35,914 bases of DNA from an uncultured Ruminococcus sp. (GCA_902783005.1 CACZPI010000120.1:1-35914); one strand, 5' to 3'. Positions 7,772 through 16,882 are shown, counted from the stretch's first letter. Notes: generated by a model not told the origin, from the sequence alone. Made by a program: numbers and translations.

Positions 7772-8580
7772 AGAAACTGAAAGCATTTGACATCCTGCTT
7801 ATCGTCATCTTTGCCGTGATCGTCATTGCCCTGATCTGGGAGGTCGCTTCCGGCAAGGGCAGCACCCGGACGATCGCCAAGCTCGTGACGCTCGTCGTCA
7901 GCTATGCGCTGTATTTCCTGCGACGGTTCCTGGGGCATCCGGGGACGCGCCGGCAGCTTGAGGAGGCTGCGGCGCCCGTGGTCGGGGATACCTTCATGCG
8001 GGACGGAAAGCTCCGCCGGAAGCTCCTTGATGCCTGGGCTGCCTACAATCAGAATCAGAATGCCAAGGCGCTGAAAATGACGGATTCTCTCGAATCCCAG
8101 TGCATCTCCCCGGAGGAAACGGCGGCGGTGTATCTTCTCAGATGCTGCATTTACGAGGACATGGGCGATCTTCCCAAGGCGCTTAATGCCGCGGAGACGG
8201 CCGTCTGGCGGGATCCGGACAATCCCCGGCTGCATGTCCGGCTCGGACGCATCCGGCAGGCACAGGGGGACAATGCCGGTGCGGAGCGTGCCTTCCGGGA
8301 TGCGCTTGACCGGAATCCGGAGCATGCAGCGGCCTGGAGCAATCTGGCCGGGATCTGCCTGACCTCCTCCCGCCCCGAGGAAGCAGCGGAGGCTGCAAAA
8401 AAATCACTGCAATATGACCCGGCGCTCTATGCTTCCATGGGAACGCTGGTGCTGGCGTACCTGATGCAGGGCGATATCACATCGAGCGGCTACTGGCTCG
8501 GGCAGTATCGTCAGCACGATCCCAAAGGCGCCGAAGCCATGAGCGCCTACATCAAGAAAATCGCGGAGGACAATACATGA
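7768..8580 (+). CDS. Membrane-anchored TPR protein
   Basis: 270 residues. Two hydrophobic segments at about 9-26 and 37-53 anchor the N-terminus. From about residue 85 the chain is helical with TPR-type repeats (for example ADEGWs replaced by LPKALNAAETAVWRDPDN and GAERAFRDALDRNPEHAAAW patterns, the latter a clear TPR helix pair ending in xxNPxx). TPRs bind other proteins; no partner can be named. It overlaps the stop of dapF and the start of the hydrolase by 4 nt each, so the three genes are a coupled operon. Confidence 0.85.
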   Translation: MKKLKAFDILLIVIFAVIVIALIWEVASGKGSTRTIAKLVTLVVSYALYFLRRFLGHPGTRRQLEEAAAPVVGDTFMRDGKLRRKLLDAWAAYNQNQNAKALKMTDSLESQCISPEETAAVYLLRCCIYEDMGDLPKALNAAETAVWRDPDNPRLHVRLGRIRQAQGDNAGAERAFRDALDRNPEHAAAWSNLAGICLTSSRPEEAAEAAKKSLQYDPALYASMGTLVLAYLMQGDITSSGYWLGQYRQHDPKGAEAMSAYIKKIAEDNT

Positions 8581-9644
8581 AGCTGCTCAAACGATTTTTA
8601 CTGATCTTACTGATCGCTGCTGTGCTGGCATTCACATTGCTCTGCGTCAGCACGGTCTTCATCATGCACAGCCAGTTTCCGCGGTATGATTACCCGGACA
8701 GGCGGTTTTATACCTACTACCGGTACGATCCGGATTTCATTGACAGCTATCCGCGGGAGAATGTGCAGTTCACCTCCGGGGAGAACCTTTTGCAGGGCTA
8801 CATCTACGGCGCGGACAATCCCGATCCCAAGGGACTTCTGGTCTTCGCGCACGGGCTGACGACGGCGCATGAGGGCTACATTGACCAGCTCATCTGGTTT
8901 GTCGATCAGGGATGGCAGGTCTTTGCCTACGATGCGACCGGCTCGGGAACCAGCGAAGGCAGCGGCACGGTCGGGCTGGTGCAGTCGGCGCTGGATCTCG
9001 ATGCGGCGCTGACCTTTGCGGAATCGGATGACCGGCTCAATGCCCTTCCGGTGTGCCTGCTCGGCCATAGCTGGGGCGGGTATGCGGTAACGGCCGTGCT
9101 GAATTTCGACCATGACATTACCGCGGCATGCAGCCTGTCCGGCTACGCATACCCCATCGAAATGCTCGATGTCGGTGCGGAATTCACCGTCGGCAAGCCG
9201 CTTGCGGGGGTATTCCATCCCTTTGCGGCGGGCTACAACCGGATCGTATTCGGGGACAATGCCGGTCTCAATGCCGTGGACGGAATCAACAAAAGCGGCA
9301 TTCCGGTGCTGGTGATGCACGGGGAGCATGATGATTTTGTGGTCTATGACCGGGTCAGCATTCTGTCGAAGCAGGCACAGATCACGAATCCCAGAGCGGA
9401 ATTCGTCACGCTCACGGGAGAATATGCCACGCACAATGATTTCTTCAATTCCGACGCCTCCAACGAATACATCAAGGCCTGGAACGAGCAGTCGAATGAA
9501 CTGGCCGAACAGTACGGCGGGAAGATCCCGGACGATGTCCGCGAATCGCTTTACAGCCAGGTGGACAGGACGATCGTCAATGACATCAACAAGGCGCTTC
9601 TTGAAGAGATCGACGATTTCTATACAGGAGCCATTTTTAAATAA
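8577..9644 (+). CDS. Membrane-anchored alpha/beta hydrolase (S33/lysophospholipase-like)
   Basis: 355 residues with an N-terminal membrane helix (about 7-30), so the catalytic domain probably faces outward. Alpha/beta-hydrolase markers: oxyanion HG in VFAHGLT (about 92), nucleophile Ser165 in GHSWGG, acid Asp252 or Asp253 in MHGEHDD, and His286 in ATHNDFF. The closest general match is the family of serine aminopeptidases and lysophospholipases; the substrate is unknown. A Gly/Ser-rich GSGTSEGSG (112-120) sits where these enzymes have a GxGxS turn. It is the last gene of the dapF operon and ends just before a bidirectional terminator. Confidence 0.85.
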   Translation: MKLLKRFLLILLIAAVLAFTLLCVSTVFIMHSQFPRYDYPDRRFYTYYRYDPDFIDSYPRENVQFTSGENLLQGYIYGADNPDPKGLLVFAHGLTTAHEGYIDQLIWFVDQGWQVFAYDATGSGTSEGSGTVGLVQSALDLDAALTFAESDDRLNALPVCLLGHSWGGYAVTAVLNFDHDITAACSLSGYAYPIEMLDVGAEFTVGKPLAGVFHPFAAGYNRIVFGDNAGLNAVDGINKSGIPVLVMHGEHDDFVVYDRVSILSKQAQITNPRAEFVTLTGEYATHNDFFNSDASNEYIKAWNEQSNELAEQYGGKIPDDVRESLYSQVDRTIVNDINKALLEEIDDFYTGAIFK

Positions 9645-9645
9645 C

Positions 9646-9685
9646 AAAAAACCGCTTCCCTGCGTTGCAGGGAAGCGGGTTTTTC
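9646..9685. terminator. Bidirectional terminator between hydrolase and PrsW-like genes
   Basis: CCGCTTCCCTGC (9652-9663) and GCAGGGAAGCGG (9667-9678) pair perfectly around GTT. A-tract in front and T-tract behind allow use from both convergent operons. Confidence 0.92.
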
Positions 9686-10372
9686 TTACAGCATCCGGTC
9701 TTCATTTGACAGGCGCTTGACCGTCTTGAAAGCGGTGATCGTCACAATGATCTCGAATACGAAATAGATCACCAGGAATACCCCGGAATCCATCGTCAGA
9801 CAGAAATCATAGAACCCGTGCAGCAGCACCGGCACCAGCATGGCACGGAAGAGCTCCCGGTTTTCCGTCCGGGAATCGCCCCATTCATGAGCGCTGCGGG
9901 CAAGGCCGTAATGGCAGCCCATGAACACGCCGAAGATCGCATGTCCCGGCACCGACAGCACCGCACGCAGGATCGCTGTGCCGACACCGTTCATCAGCAC
10001 ATACAGGATATTCTCAAAGGTCGCAAAGCCCAGCGATGCCACCACCGCATACACCACCGCATCAAAGGTGTAATTGAATGCCGGATGGTTCCAGGTCAGC
10101 TTCTTCATGACCAGGTATTTTCCCGCTTCCTCCGCGATGGCGATAATCAGGAAATTCTCCACGACCGTGTACAGCACACCGTCCCCGAGAACGGCACCTG
10201 CCACATAACACAGCGCCAGCTCGATCAGCGCTGCGCTGACGATCGTCAGACCGCCGAATCCGAAGAGCTTGGCCAGCAGCGTCGGGGGTTCCTTCTCGAT
10301 CGTGTCCTTCTTGCAGATGTACCACAGCAGCACCGCACCCGGCGCTACTGCAAGGAGAAATAACAGCTTCAT
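9686..10372 (-). CDS. PrsW-family glutamic intramembrane protease
   Basis: 228 residues; ATG at 10372 after GGAAAGGAG. About seven hydrophobic segments. PrsW hallmarks are all present: EExxK (EEAGK, 81-85), FxxxEN (FATFEN, 116-121), HxxxG (HAIFG, 144-148) and HxxxD (HGFYD, 185-189). In Bacillus PrsW makes the first cut in the anti-sigma factor RsiW during envelope stress; the family also processes other membrane proteins. No anti-sigma/sigma pair lies in the window, so the substrate is unknown. Its ATG directly follows the mscS stop, and it is the last gene of the ftsE-to-prsW series. Confidence 0.9.
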   Translation of the reverse strand: MKLLFLLAVAPGAVLLWYICKKDTIEKEPPTLLAKLFGFGGLTIVSAALIELALCYVAGAVLGDGVLYTVVENFLIIAIAEEAGKYLVMKKLTWNHPAFNYTFDAVVYAVVASLGFATFENILYVLMNGVGTAILRAVLSVPGHAIFGVFMGCHYGLARSAHEWGDSRTENRELFRAMLVPVLLHGFYDFCLTMDSGVFLVIYFVFEIIVTITAFKTVKRLSNEDRML

Positions 10373-10373
10373 A

Positions 10374-11240
10374 TCAGTCTCCTTTCCGGTCGGTGTGGAC
10401 ATCCAGCTGCGGATACGGGAAGCTGATGCCGTATTTCCGGAACACGGCATAGATCAGCTCATGCAGGTCATAGTAGACCTCCCAGTAATGCGGCTGTGTC
10501 GTCCAGACGCGCACATGCAGGATCACTGCGCTGTCCCCCATTTCACCGATGCGGACAATGGGCAGGGGCTCTGTGATCGTGTAGGGATGACGCTCCAGGC
10601 ATTTCTCGACCAGTGCCTTGGCCTGCTGAATGTCCGAATCATAGCTGATGCCGATATTCAGATCCACTCTGCGCTGCGGGGTCTCGCTGTAATTCTTCAC
10701 AACAGCATCCGACAGCTTGCCGTTGGGAATGAATACCGTCGTGCCGTCGGGGGTGATGATCTTCGTCTGGAGAATGCCGACGCTCATGACCGTACCGGAA
10801 ATGCCTTCAAATTCGACAAAATCCCCCACCTTCAGAGGCTTCGAGAACAGCAGCAGGAAGCCGCCTGCCACATTCGCCAGGCTGTTTTGCAGCGCCAGGC
10901 CGATCGCCAGTCCCATCGTACCGATCACGGTAATGATCGAGGTCATCGGCACACGCAGCACACTCAGGACAATGACAATGACCAGCACATACAGCAGCAC
11001 GCTGATGAGCGATTCGAGGAATCGTCCGGCCGTCTTGTCGATCCGGCTCTTTTCCATTGTGCGGTGGAAAACCTTCATGAACAGCCGGATCAGCACGATC
11101 CCGCATACCAGCAGGAATACCGCAAATCCCAGCGAGGGCAGAATTGCGCGGAAGAACCCGCCGATGCCGGCAAGGACGCCGCCTGCCTGCTCCGTTTCTG
11201 CTGCAATGGTGTTCGTCAGTACAGTCTCAGTCGTTTCCAT
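10374..11240 (-). CDS. mscS: MscS-family mechanosensitive channel
   Basis: 288 residues, the compact three-helix MscS size. The ATG at 11240 follows GGAGGAGG and lies inside the end of the S41 gene (14-nt overlap). Membrane helices at about 22-47 and 67-90 precede the pore-lining helix, which has the Gly/Ala pattern GTMGLAIGLALQNSLANVAGG. The cytoplasmic beta domain follows (VGDFVEFEGISGTV, then TTVFIPNGKL). MscS channels open on hypo-osmotic swelling to release solutes. The location beside peptidoglycan and envelope-protease genes suits a wall-stress role. Confidence 0.93.
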   Translation of the reverse strand: METTETVLTNTIAAETEQAGGVLAGIGGFFRAILPSLGFAVFLLVCGIVLIRLFMKVFHRTMEKSRIDKTAGRFLESLISVLLYVLVIVIVLSVLRVPMTSIITVIGTMGLAIGLALQNSLANVAGGFLLLFSKPLKVGDFVEFEGISGTVMSVGILQTKIITPDGTTVFIPNGKLSDAVVKNYSETPQRRVDLNIGISYDSDIQQAKALVEKCLERHPYTITEPLPIVRIGEMGDSAVILHVRVWTTQPHYWEVYYDLHELIYAVFRKYGISFPYPQLDVHTDRKGD

Positions 11241-12429
11241 TTGTCTCCTCCTCCATCCGATCCAGTGCAGCCGCAAGCTGCGGATCTGTATCCGGGTCAA
11301 GATCGGAAATGATCGTCTCCTCATCCGCCTCGACCTCAATATCCGGTGTCAGTCCCACGCCCTGGTAGCAATCCGAGCGCACTGTCTGATAGGTTGCAAC
11401 GGTCAGTGTGATGGCGCCGCCGTCATCCAGCCGGCTCGTAGACTGCATCACGCCCTTGCCGTAGGTGGTGGTGCCGACCAGCTCCGCCTTGCCGAAATCA
11501 CGCAGCGCCGCCGAAAACAGCTCCGCTGCACTTGCCGTGCCGTCATCTACCAGCACGATCATCGGCAGATCCATTTCCGAGGCATCCGAATACACGATCG
11601 TTTCGGAGGTGCCGTCCTGGTAGGAGGCCGTTGCAATGACGCCCTCCGGCAGCAGCGGATCAAGCATCTTCTCCAGGGATTCGAGCAGGCCGCCGCCGTT
11701 GCCGCGCATATCGAAGATGATCCCCTCCGCGCCGGATGCCGTCACGAAATCCAGTGCTTCGTCGAACTGATCGACGGTATTCTCACGGAAATTCTTCACG
11801 CGAATGTAGCCGATCTGATCGTCAAGCATCTCATAGGTGACGGTTTTCAGATTGAAGGCACGCCGCCGGATCTCAAAGCTGACCTCCACGCTGCCGCGCT
11901 CGACGGTCACCTCCACACGGGTACCGGATTCGCCGCGCACATTGTCAATGGCGGTGTCATAGCCAAGATCCTTGACCAGCTCGCCGTCCACGGCCACGAT
12001 CACATCCCCCGTCTGGATGCCGGCTTCCTCTGCGGGGGATCCCTCCGAAACCTCAATGATGCGTGGCAGGCCGTCCTCATTGCGCTCGACGGTGACGCCG
12101 ATGCCGACGGACTGACCGGATTCCTTGAGGTTGTAGGCTTCATACTCCTCGGCGGTCATATACTTGGAATACGGATCCCCGAGGCCTGCCACATAGCCCT
12201 TGAGCATGCCGTTCATCACGCCTTCCTCATCGAGCTCCGTTTCGTAGTAATTCGCCCGCACGAAGCTGTCGAGATTTTCAAGGCGTTCGTATTTTTCTGC
12301 CTTCTCCTTCACCGCCTGTACCTTCTCATTGAAGCTCTGCAGCGATACAAACCAGGTGATGATGAAGGTCAGCGCACACACGACCGCTGCAATGCTGATC
12401 GTCACGCCGATGCTGATTTTCCGGTTCAA
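11227..12429 (-). CDS. S41 carboxy-terminal processing protease (CtpA-like), TTG start
   Basis: 400 residues. The only well-placed start is TTG at 12427-12429, 9 nt after AGGAG; there is no ATG nearby. Order: membrane helix (about 8-30), helical region, PDZ domain (about 100-180, with GVTVERNEDGLPRI and AGIQTGDVIVAVDG), then the S41 protease domain. Catalytic Ser300 is in DDGTASAAE and Lys325 in TTYGKG, the normal Ser-Lys dyad. Such proteases act outside the membrane on C-termini of exported proteins and, in several bacteria, on wall hydrolases. The neighbouring M23 hydrolase is a natural candidate substrate, though this is inference. Confidence 0.93.
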   Translation of the reverse strand: MNRKISIGVTISIAAVVCALTFIITWFVSLQSFNEKVQAVKEKAEKYERLENLDSFVRANYYETELDEEGVMNGMLKGYVAGLGDPYSKYMTAEEYEAYNLKESGQSVGIGVTVERNEDGLPRIIEVSEGSPAEEAGIQTGDVIVAVDGELVKDLGYDTAIDNVRGESGTRVEVTVERGSVEVSFEIRRRAFNLKTVTYEMLDDQIGYIRVKNFRENTVDQFDEALDFVTASGAEGIIFDMRGNGGGLLESLEKMLDPLLPEGVIATASYQDGTSETIVYSDASEMDLPMIVLVDDGTASAAELFSAALRDFGKAELVGTTTYGKGVMQSTSRLDDGGAITLTVATYQTVRSDCYQGVGLTPDIEVEADEETIISDLDPDTDPQLAAALDRMEEETNGND

Positions 12430-12454
12430 GCAAGATCGCTCCTTTCAGACAGAA

Positions 12455-12486
12455 TGGGTGTACTGCCGATCCTGCGGCAGACACCC
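12455..12486 (-). other. Intercistronic hairpin between M23 and S41 genes
   Basis: GGGTGT and GCCG pair with CGGC and ACACCC, leaving small internal bulges. There is no T-run, so RNA processing or partial termination is more likely than a full stop between the two genes. Confidence 0.4.
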
Positions 12487-12503
12487 GGTTTCTGCAATTT
12501 CTG

Positions 12504-14012
12504 TTAATAATTCAGGTAGCTGCTCGGATTGACAGCAGTACCGTTCTTGCGCACCTCAAAATGCAGATGCGGGCCGGTAGACCATCCCGTGGAGCCGACA
12601 TAGCCGATGGTCTGTCCCTTGGTCACATAGTCGCCGTAGGAGACCGTAATACTTGCCATATGGCCGTAGAGGGTCGAATAGGTGCCGTCATCATGCATGA
12701 TGATGACATGGTTGCCGTAGCCGTTGCCGCAGCAGTTCGAGCTCTTGCCGTAATTGTGCGTGCAGGTATTCACCGCACGGATGACGGTGCCGGAGCGCGA
12801 TGCCACAACATCTGCGCCCTTGTTCTGCGCAATGTCGATGCCCTTGTGGGTGGTGCCCCAGCGCGAGCCGAATCCCGACGAAATATAATAGTACCCCGGA
12901 CACGGCCAGCCGAATGCGGAATCGGAATAGGTCGTGGTCGTCGTGGTCGTTGTGGTCGTTGTCACCGGCGCCGCAGTCGTCTTAGCAGCGGTCGTCTCCA
13001 CTACGACCGGTGCGGCCGGCGTCACAGGCGTATTGGCATCGGCCTGGCGCTTGGCTTCCTCGGCGGCCTTTCTGGCAGCCTCCGCCTCGGCTGCCTTGCG
13101 GGCAGCTTCCTCCTCGGCGGCCTTCTTTGCAGCATCCTCGGCAGCCTTCTTGGCGGCCTCCTCTGCCTTGCGCTTGGCTTCCTCCGCCTTGCGCTTGGCC
13201 TCCTCCTCTGCACGGCGGATCTGCTCGCGGATCTCCTCCTCGGCAGCATCGGCCAGACGGTTCTGCTCCTCGAGATTCTCGATGGAGGCATTCGCATTGG
13301 CCTGCTCCTTGGCAATGCGCTCGCGCTCTGCCTCGGATTCGGCATAGGCACTGCGCAGCTCTGCCATGGAATCCTTCATCTCTGCCTGCTTGGTCTCCTT
13401 CTCGGCCTGTGTCTGCTCGGCAAGCGCCTTCTGGGCTTCGAGCGTGGACAGATTTTCATTGTAGGCAACCAGCTCATCACGCAGATTGTTGACCAGCTCG
13501 TCATCATGACGGGCAATGCAGGAGATCAGCTCGTACTTCGACAGCAGATCATAGAAATCCGTTGCGCCGACCAGTGCGGACGCCAGCGAATCATTGCCGT
13601 TGATATACATGGCACGCAGACGCAGCTTGAATTCCTCAAGCCCCTTGTCAATGTCCTGCTCCTGCTGGTCAATGGTCACTTCCATCTGTGCAATGTCAAT
13701 GTCCAGATCGTAAAGCTGTCCCTTGATCGTTTCAAGCTCCTCGTCCAGGATCTGCATATTGCTGCTGATCGCACCGATCTTTTCCTGCAGCGCTGCCTGA
13801 TAGGCTTCAGTCTGCTTCTGGTCGGCGGCATACTGGGCAAGCTGTGCCTCGTATTCCTTGATCTTCTTGGTATTCTCTGCCTTCTGTGCCTCAAGCTCCG
13901 CAATGGTCGAGGCCTGTGCGGACAGGGGCTTGTAAGGCCGTGTCACCATGCCGGTGCAGCACAGAACGGCCAGCACACAGGCAAGGGTCTTTTTCAGATG
14001 TAAATGCTTCAT
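12504..14012 (-). CDS. Secreted coiled-coil M23 peptidoglycan hydrolase (EnvC/PcsB-like partner of FtsEX)
   Basis: 502 residues; GGAGG in front of the ATG at 14012. Signal peptide (about 1-33). Residues about 35-325 are almost pure coiled coil in two blocks (35-130 and 175-325); the second ends in a repetitive Lys/Ala/Glu tract (about 265-323). A Thr-run linker (351-361) leads to a LytM/M23 domain (about 365-502) with zinc ligands His389 and Asp393 (HKGID) and His482/His484 (HLHFE). All active-site residues are intact. Coiled-coil M23 proteins beside ftsEX are held inactive until FtsX, driven by FtsE ATP hydrolysis, engages the coiled coil. Here the gene starts 20 nt after the ftsX stop, supporting that role. 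Confidence 0.93.
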   Translation of the reverse strand: MKHLHLKKTLACVLAVLCCTGMVTRPYKPLSAQASTIAELEAQKAENTKKIKEYEAQLAQYAADQKQTEAYQAALQEKIGAISSNMQILDEELETIKGQLYDLDIDIAQMEVTIDQQEQDIDKGLEEFKLRLRAMYINGNDSLASALVGATDFYDLLSKYELISCIARHDDELVNNLRDELVAYNENLSTLEAQKALAEQTQAEKETKQAEMKDSMAELRSAYAESEAERERIAKEQANANASIENLEEQNRLADAAEEEIREQIRRAEEEAKRKAEEAKRKAEEAAKKAAEDAAKKAAEEEAARKAAEAEAARKAAEEAKRQADANTPVTPAAPVVVETTAAKTTAAPVTTTTTTTTTTTYSDSAFGWPCPGYYYISSGFGSRWGTTHKGIDIAQNKGADVVASRSGTVIRAVNTCTHNYGKSSNCCGNGYGNHVIIMHDDGTYSTLYGHMASITVSYGDYVTKGQTIGYVGSTGWSTGPHLHFEVRKNGTAVNPSSYLNY

Positions 14013-14032
14013 AATTCCGCCTCCTGCGGGAA

Positions 14033-14938
14033 TCAGACATTGATGTACTTGCGGGTACTGATCGCGCTTCCGACGGCGCCGACGAGCGCACCGCCGCAGA
14101 TATACGACAGCATGACCGGCACATAGATGCTGCCGAAGGAAATGATGCTGCCGAGTCCGATGATGCTCAGGAGCGCCACCTGACTCTGGAGCGTATTCAC
14201 CACGGCATCATAGGCAAGCCATGTGATGATGAGCGCTGCGATACCGGCAAAGAAGCCGGTCACCATACCCTCGATGAAAAACGGAATGCGGATGAATCCG
14301 TCCGTTGCACCGACGTACTTCATGATCTGGATCTCCTCGCGTCTTGCATAGACGGAGGTCTTGGTGGTATTGAAAATGATGACCATGGAAACAATGACCA
14401 TTGCCACGATCAGCGCACCCATGACGATCGTCAGGATGGAACGGAGCTGCAGCAGGACATTGACAAAGTCATACGGCGCACGGATGGAATAGATATGGTC
14501 AAGCGTGCGGATCTGTGCGATGGTCGCGGAGATCTGCCCGATGTCCCCGACCTTCAGCCGGTAGGCATCGACCAGCGGGTTGTCATCCCCGAGCGATTCA
14601 AAGAGGACTTCGTATTCCGCCATGCTCTGCTTGAGGGATTCGTAGGCCTCCTCCTTCGAGTAGAAGCGCACCTCGGTCACATTGCTCATTTTCTGGAGCG
14701 CTGCGCCGATGTCGAGCAGCTCGTCATCGGAAATGTCATCGTCGAGATAGACAATGACTTCATTTTTCTGTTCAATGCCGCCGATGATGGAATTGACATT
14801 CATGTACACCAGTACGGACAATCCGACCAGCAGCAGCGATACCAGCAGCACGCAGAAGGAAGCGAATGCCATCATCCGGTTTTTCCAGACATTGTCCACG
14901 CCCTTCTCGACAAGATATTTGAAACCACTAATCTTCAT
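14033..14938 (-). CDS. ftsX: Cell-division ABC-transporter permease FtsX
   Basis: 301 residues; start at 14938 (MKISGFKYLVEKG), overlapping the end of ftsE by 11 nt. Topology is typical of FtsX: one helix at about 20-45, a large extracellular loop (about 50-165) that contacts the wall hydrolase, then three more helices in the C-terminal MacB/FtsX fold (about 175-200, 225-250, 265-290). FtsX passes the FtsE ATPase cycle across the membrane to an extracellular peptidoglycan hydrolase. The M23 gene directly downstream is the expected partner. Confidence 0.95.
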   Translation of the reverse strand: MKISGFKYLVEKGVDNVWKNRMMAFASFCVLLVSLLLVGLSVLVYMNVNSIIGGIEQKNEVIVYLDDDISDDELLDIGAALQKMSNVTEVRFYSKEEAYESLKQSMAEYEVLFESLGDDNPLVDAYRLKVGDIGQISATIAQIRTLDHIYSIRAPYDFVNVLLQLRSILTIVMGALIVAMVIVSMVIIFNTTKTSVYARREEIQIMKYVGATDGFIRIPFFIEGMVTGFFAGIAALIITWLAYDAVVNTLQSQVALLSIIGLGSIISFGSIYVPVMLSYICGGALVGAVGSAISTRKYINV

Positions 14939-15635
14939 TGGTACCTCCCACGATCTGCTCGTCCGTGCCCTCGATGATGTCGTCATAGACGATCTCACCG
15001 CCGGCAATGTTGATGATGCGTCCGCCGAAATGGCGCACCATTTCGTGCTCGTGGGTGACCATCAGAATGGTCGTGCCGCAGGCATTGATGCCGCGCAGGA
15101 GCTCGACGATCTCATAGGACAGCTCCGGGTCGATATTTCCCGTCGGCTCGTCGGCAATGATGAGCTTGGGGTCGTTGACCAGCGCCCTTGCGATCGCGAC
15201 ACGCTGCTTCTCGCCGCCGGACAGCTCGTCCGGGTAGGAATTGGCCTTGGCCTGCAGGCCGACCAGCGAGATCACATACTGCACACGCTTGCGGATATAC
15301 CGTGCCGGCGCATCAATGACGCGCAGCACGAAGGCAATATTCTCATATACCGTCATCGAAGTGATGAGGCGGAAATCCTGAAATACGATGCCGATGGTGC
15401 GCCGCAGCTCCGGGATCTTTCTCCGGCGCAGGCGCGAGAGGTTGTAGCCGTTGACAATCACGGTTCCCTCGGTGGCGTCGATCTCCTTCAGGAGGAGCTT
15501 GATCATGGTGGATTTGCCGGCGCCGGAGGAACCGACGACAAAGGCAAAGTCACCGTCATTGATCTTCAGGCTGACATGATTCAGTGCGTCCACGCCGCTC
15601 GAATACGTCACGGACACATCCTTCAGTTCTACCAT
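14928..15635 (-). CDS. ftsE: Cell-division ATP-binding protein FtsE
   Basis: 235 residues. Complete ABC ATPase: Walker A GSSGAGKS (35-42), signature LSGGEKQ, Walker B LIIADEPTG, and switch His in MVTHEHEMV. It forms the FtsEX complex that controls septal peptidoglycan hydrolysis. The ribosome site is weak (GATAGGTG about 13 nt in front of the ATG). No clear promoter was found between it and the upstream regulator gene, so read-through past the hairpins at 15716-15780 is possible. Confidence 0.96.
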   Translation of the reverse strand: MVELKDVSVTYSSGVDALNHVSLKINDGDFAFVVGSSGAGKSTMIKLLLKEIDATEGTVIVNGYNLSRLRRRKIPELRRTIGIVFQDFRLITSMTVYENIAFVLRVIDAPARYIRKRVQYVISLVGLQAKANSYPDELSGGEKQRVAIARALVNDPKLIIADEPTGNIDPELSYEIVELLRGINACGTTILMVTHEHEMVRHFGGRIINIAGGEIVYDDIIEGTDEQIVGGTNED

Positions 15636-15715
15636 AAATTAGAATTGCACCTATCTTTCGTTGTTTTCTGTTCTTCATTCCAAATTTCCGGCTCTTTGCC
15701 GGCATCTCTCTCACT

Positions 15716-15780
15716 GCCTGCGAACAGGCAAAATAATAGCCTGCGTCCGCTGCGGCGCGTACACCGCAGCGGGCATCAGG
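15716..15780 (-). terminator. Two hairpins between the PucR-type regulator and ftsE
   Basis: CCGCTGCGG (15747-15755) pairs with CCGCAGCGG (15764-15772), extended by CCTG/CAGG. Downstream on the minus strand comes TATTATTTT and then a GCCTG-TTCG-CAGGC tetraloop hairpin (15716-15729). The T-tract is broken, so termination may be partial. Confidence 0.5.
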
Positions 15781-15796
15781 CAATGCATAGTCTTGA

Positions 15797-16882
15797 TTAG
15801 AATTTCGTGGGGTTTGCCTGCAGATATTTCTTTACCATGAGGGCAATTTTGAAGATGATCGCATGATCGAATTCACGCAGATCCAGACCGGTGAGCTTCT
15901 TGATCTTTTCCAGTCTGTACACCAGCGTATTTCTGTGAACAAAGAGCTTTCTGGAGGTCTCGGAGACGTTCAGATTGTTCTCGAAGAAGCGCTGGATGGT
16001 GAAGAGTGTCTCATGGTCGAGCGACTCGATGCTGCCGCGCTTGAACACCTCATGGAGGAAGGTCTCGCACAGGGTGGTGGGCAGGTGGTAGATCAGACGG
16101 GCAATGCCGAGGTTGTCGTAGCTGACAATGATCTTGTCCGTATCGAATACCTTGCCGACCTCCAGTGCAGTCTGTGCTTCCTTGAAGGAGCGTGCCAGAT
16201 CCTTGACGCTGGTGACGGTGGTGCCGATGCCGACATTGACACGGGTGTAGAATTCGCTCGACAGGGTATCTGCAATGGAGCGTGCGAGCTTTTCGAGATC
16301 CTTGGACTCGACGCTCGACTTGATCTCCTTGACCAGAACAATATCGGACTCGGTGATATTGAAGACGAAGTCCTTGTTCTTGTCCGGGAAGAGATTCTGG
16401 ATGACGTCATAGGCGGAGATGTCATTGCTGGAGACAATGCGGATCAGGAGCACGACGCGGCTGATCTCGGCATTGAAGTGCAGCTCTCTGGCCTTGATGA
16501 CGATGTCGCCGGGAAGCACGTTATCGAGGACAACATTCTTGATGAAGTTGTTGCGGTCGTACTTCTCGTCGTAGTACTGCTTGATATTCGACAGGGTGAT
16601 GGCAAGGATGGAGGCATACTTGGAAGCGGTCTCGTCCGTGCCCTCCACGAATACGGCATAATCGGGCTTCTGGTGGGCGCCGAAGGGCTTATAGGTGTAG
16701 CCGTCGCGGATGAAGATGTCATGCGAATCACTCAGATCCAGAGACACAAACTCATTGGTCGTGCCGACCTTGGTCAGGTCGCTGCACGCAATAATGGTTG
16801 CGTTCTCATCCACAACGCCGATGGTGGCATCCATGGTATCGCGCATCTGGTGTACTAATCCCTGGAACAGTCTGTTAGACAT
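15797..16882 (-). CDS. PucR/CdaR-type transcriptional regulator
   Basis: 361 residues; ATG at 16882 after GAAAGGA. N-terminal ligand-binding region resembling the CdaR sugar-diacid domain (about 1-130: IGVVDENATIIACSD, YAVFVEG), a middle GGDEF-like-fold region (about 150-270), and a C-terminal PucR-type helix-turn-helix (about 300-355: NLNVSETSRKLFVHRNTLVYRLEKI). Family members respond to small metabolites; the ligand here is unknown. It lies in front of ftsE on the same strand but 160 nt away behind hairpins, so control of the division cluster is possible but unproven. Confidence 0.85.
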   Translation of the reverse strand: MSNRLFQGLVHQMRDTMDATIGVVDENATIIACSDLTKVGTTNEFVSLDLSDSHDIFIRDGYTYKPFGAHQKPDYAVFVEGTDETASKYASILAITLSNIKQYYDEKYDRNNFIKNVVLDNVLPGDIVIKARELHFNAEISRVVLLIRIVSSNDISAYDVIQNLFPDKNKDFVFNITESDIVLVKEIKSSVESKDLEKLARSIADTLSSEFYTRVNVGIGTTVTSVKDLARSFKEAQTALEVGKVFDTDKIIVSYDNLGIARLIYHLPTTLCETFLHEVFKRGSIESLDHETLFTIQRFFENNLNVSETSRKLFVHRNTLVYRLEKIKKLTGLDLREFDHAIIFKIALMVKKYLQANPTKF

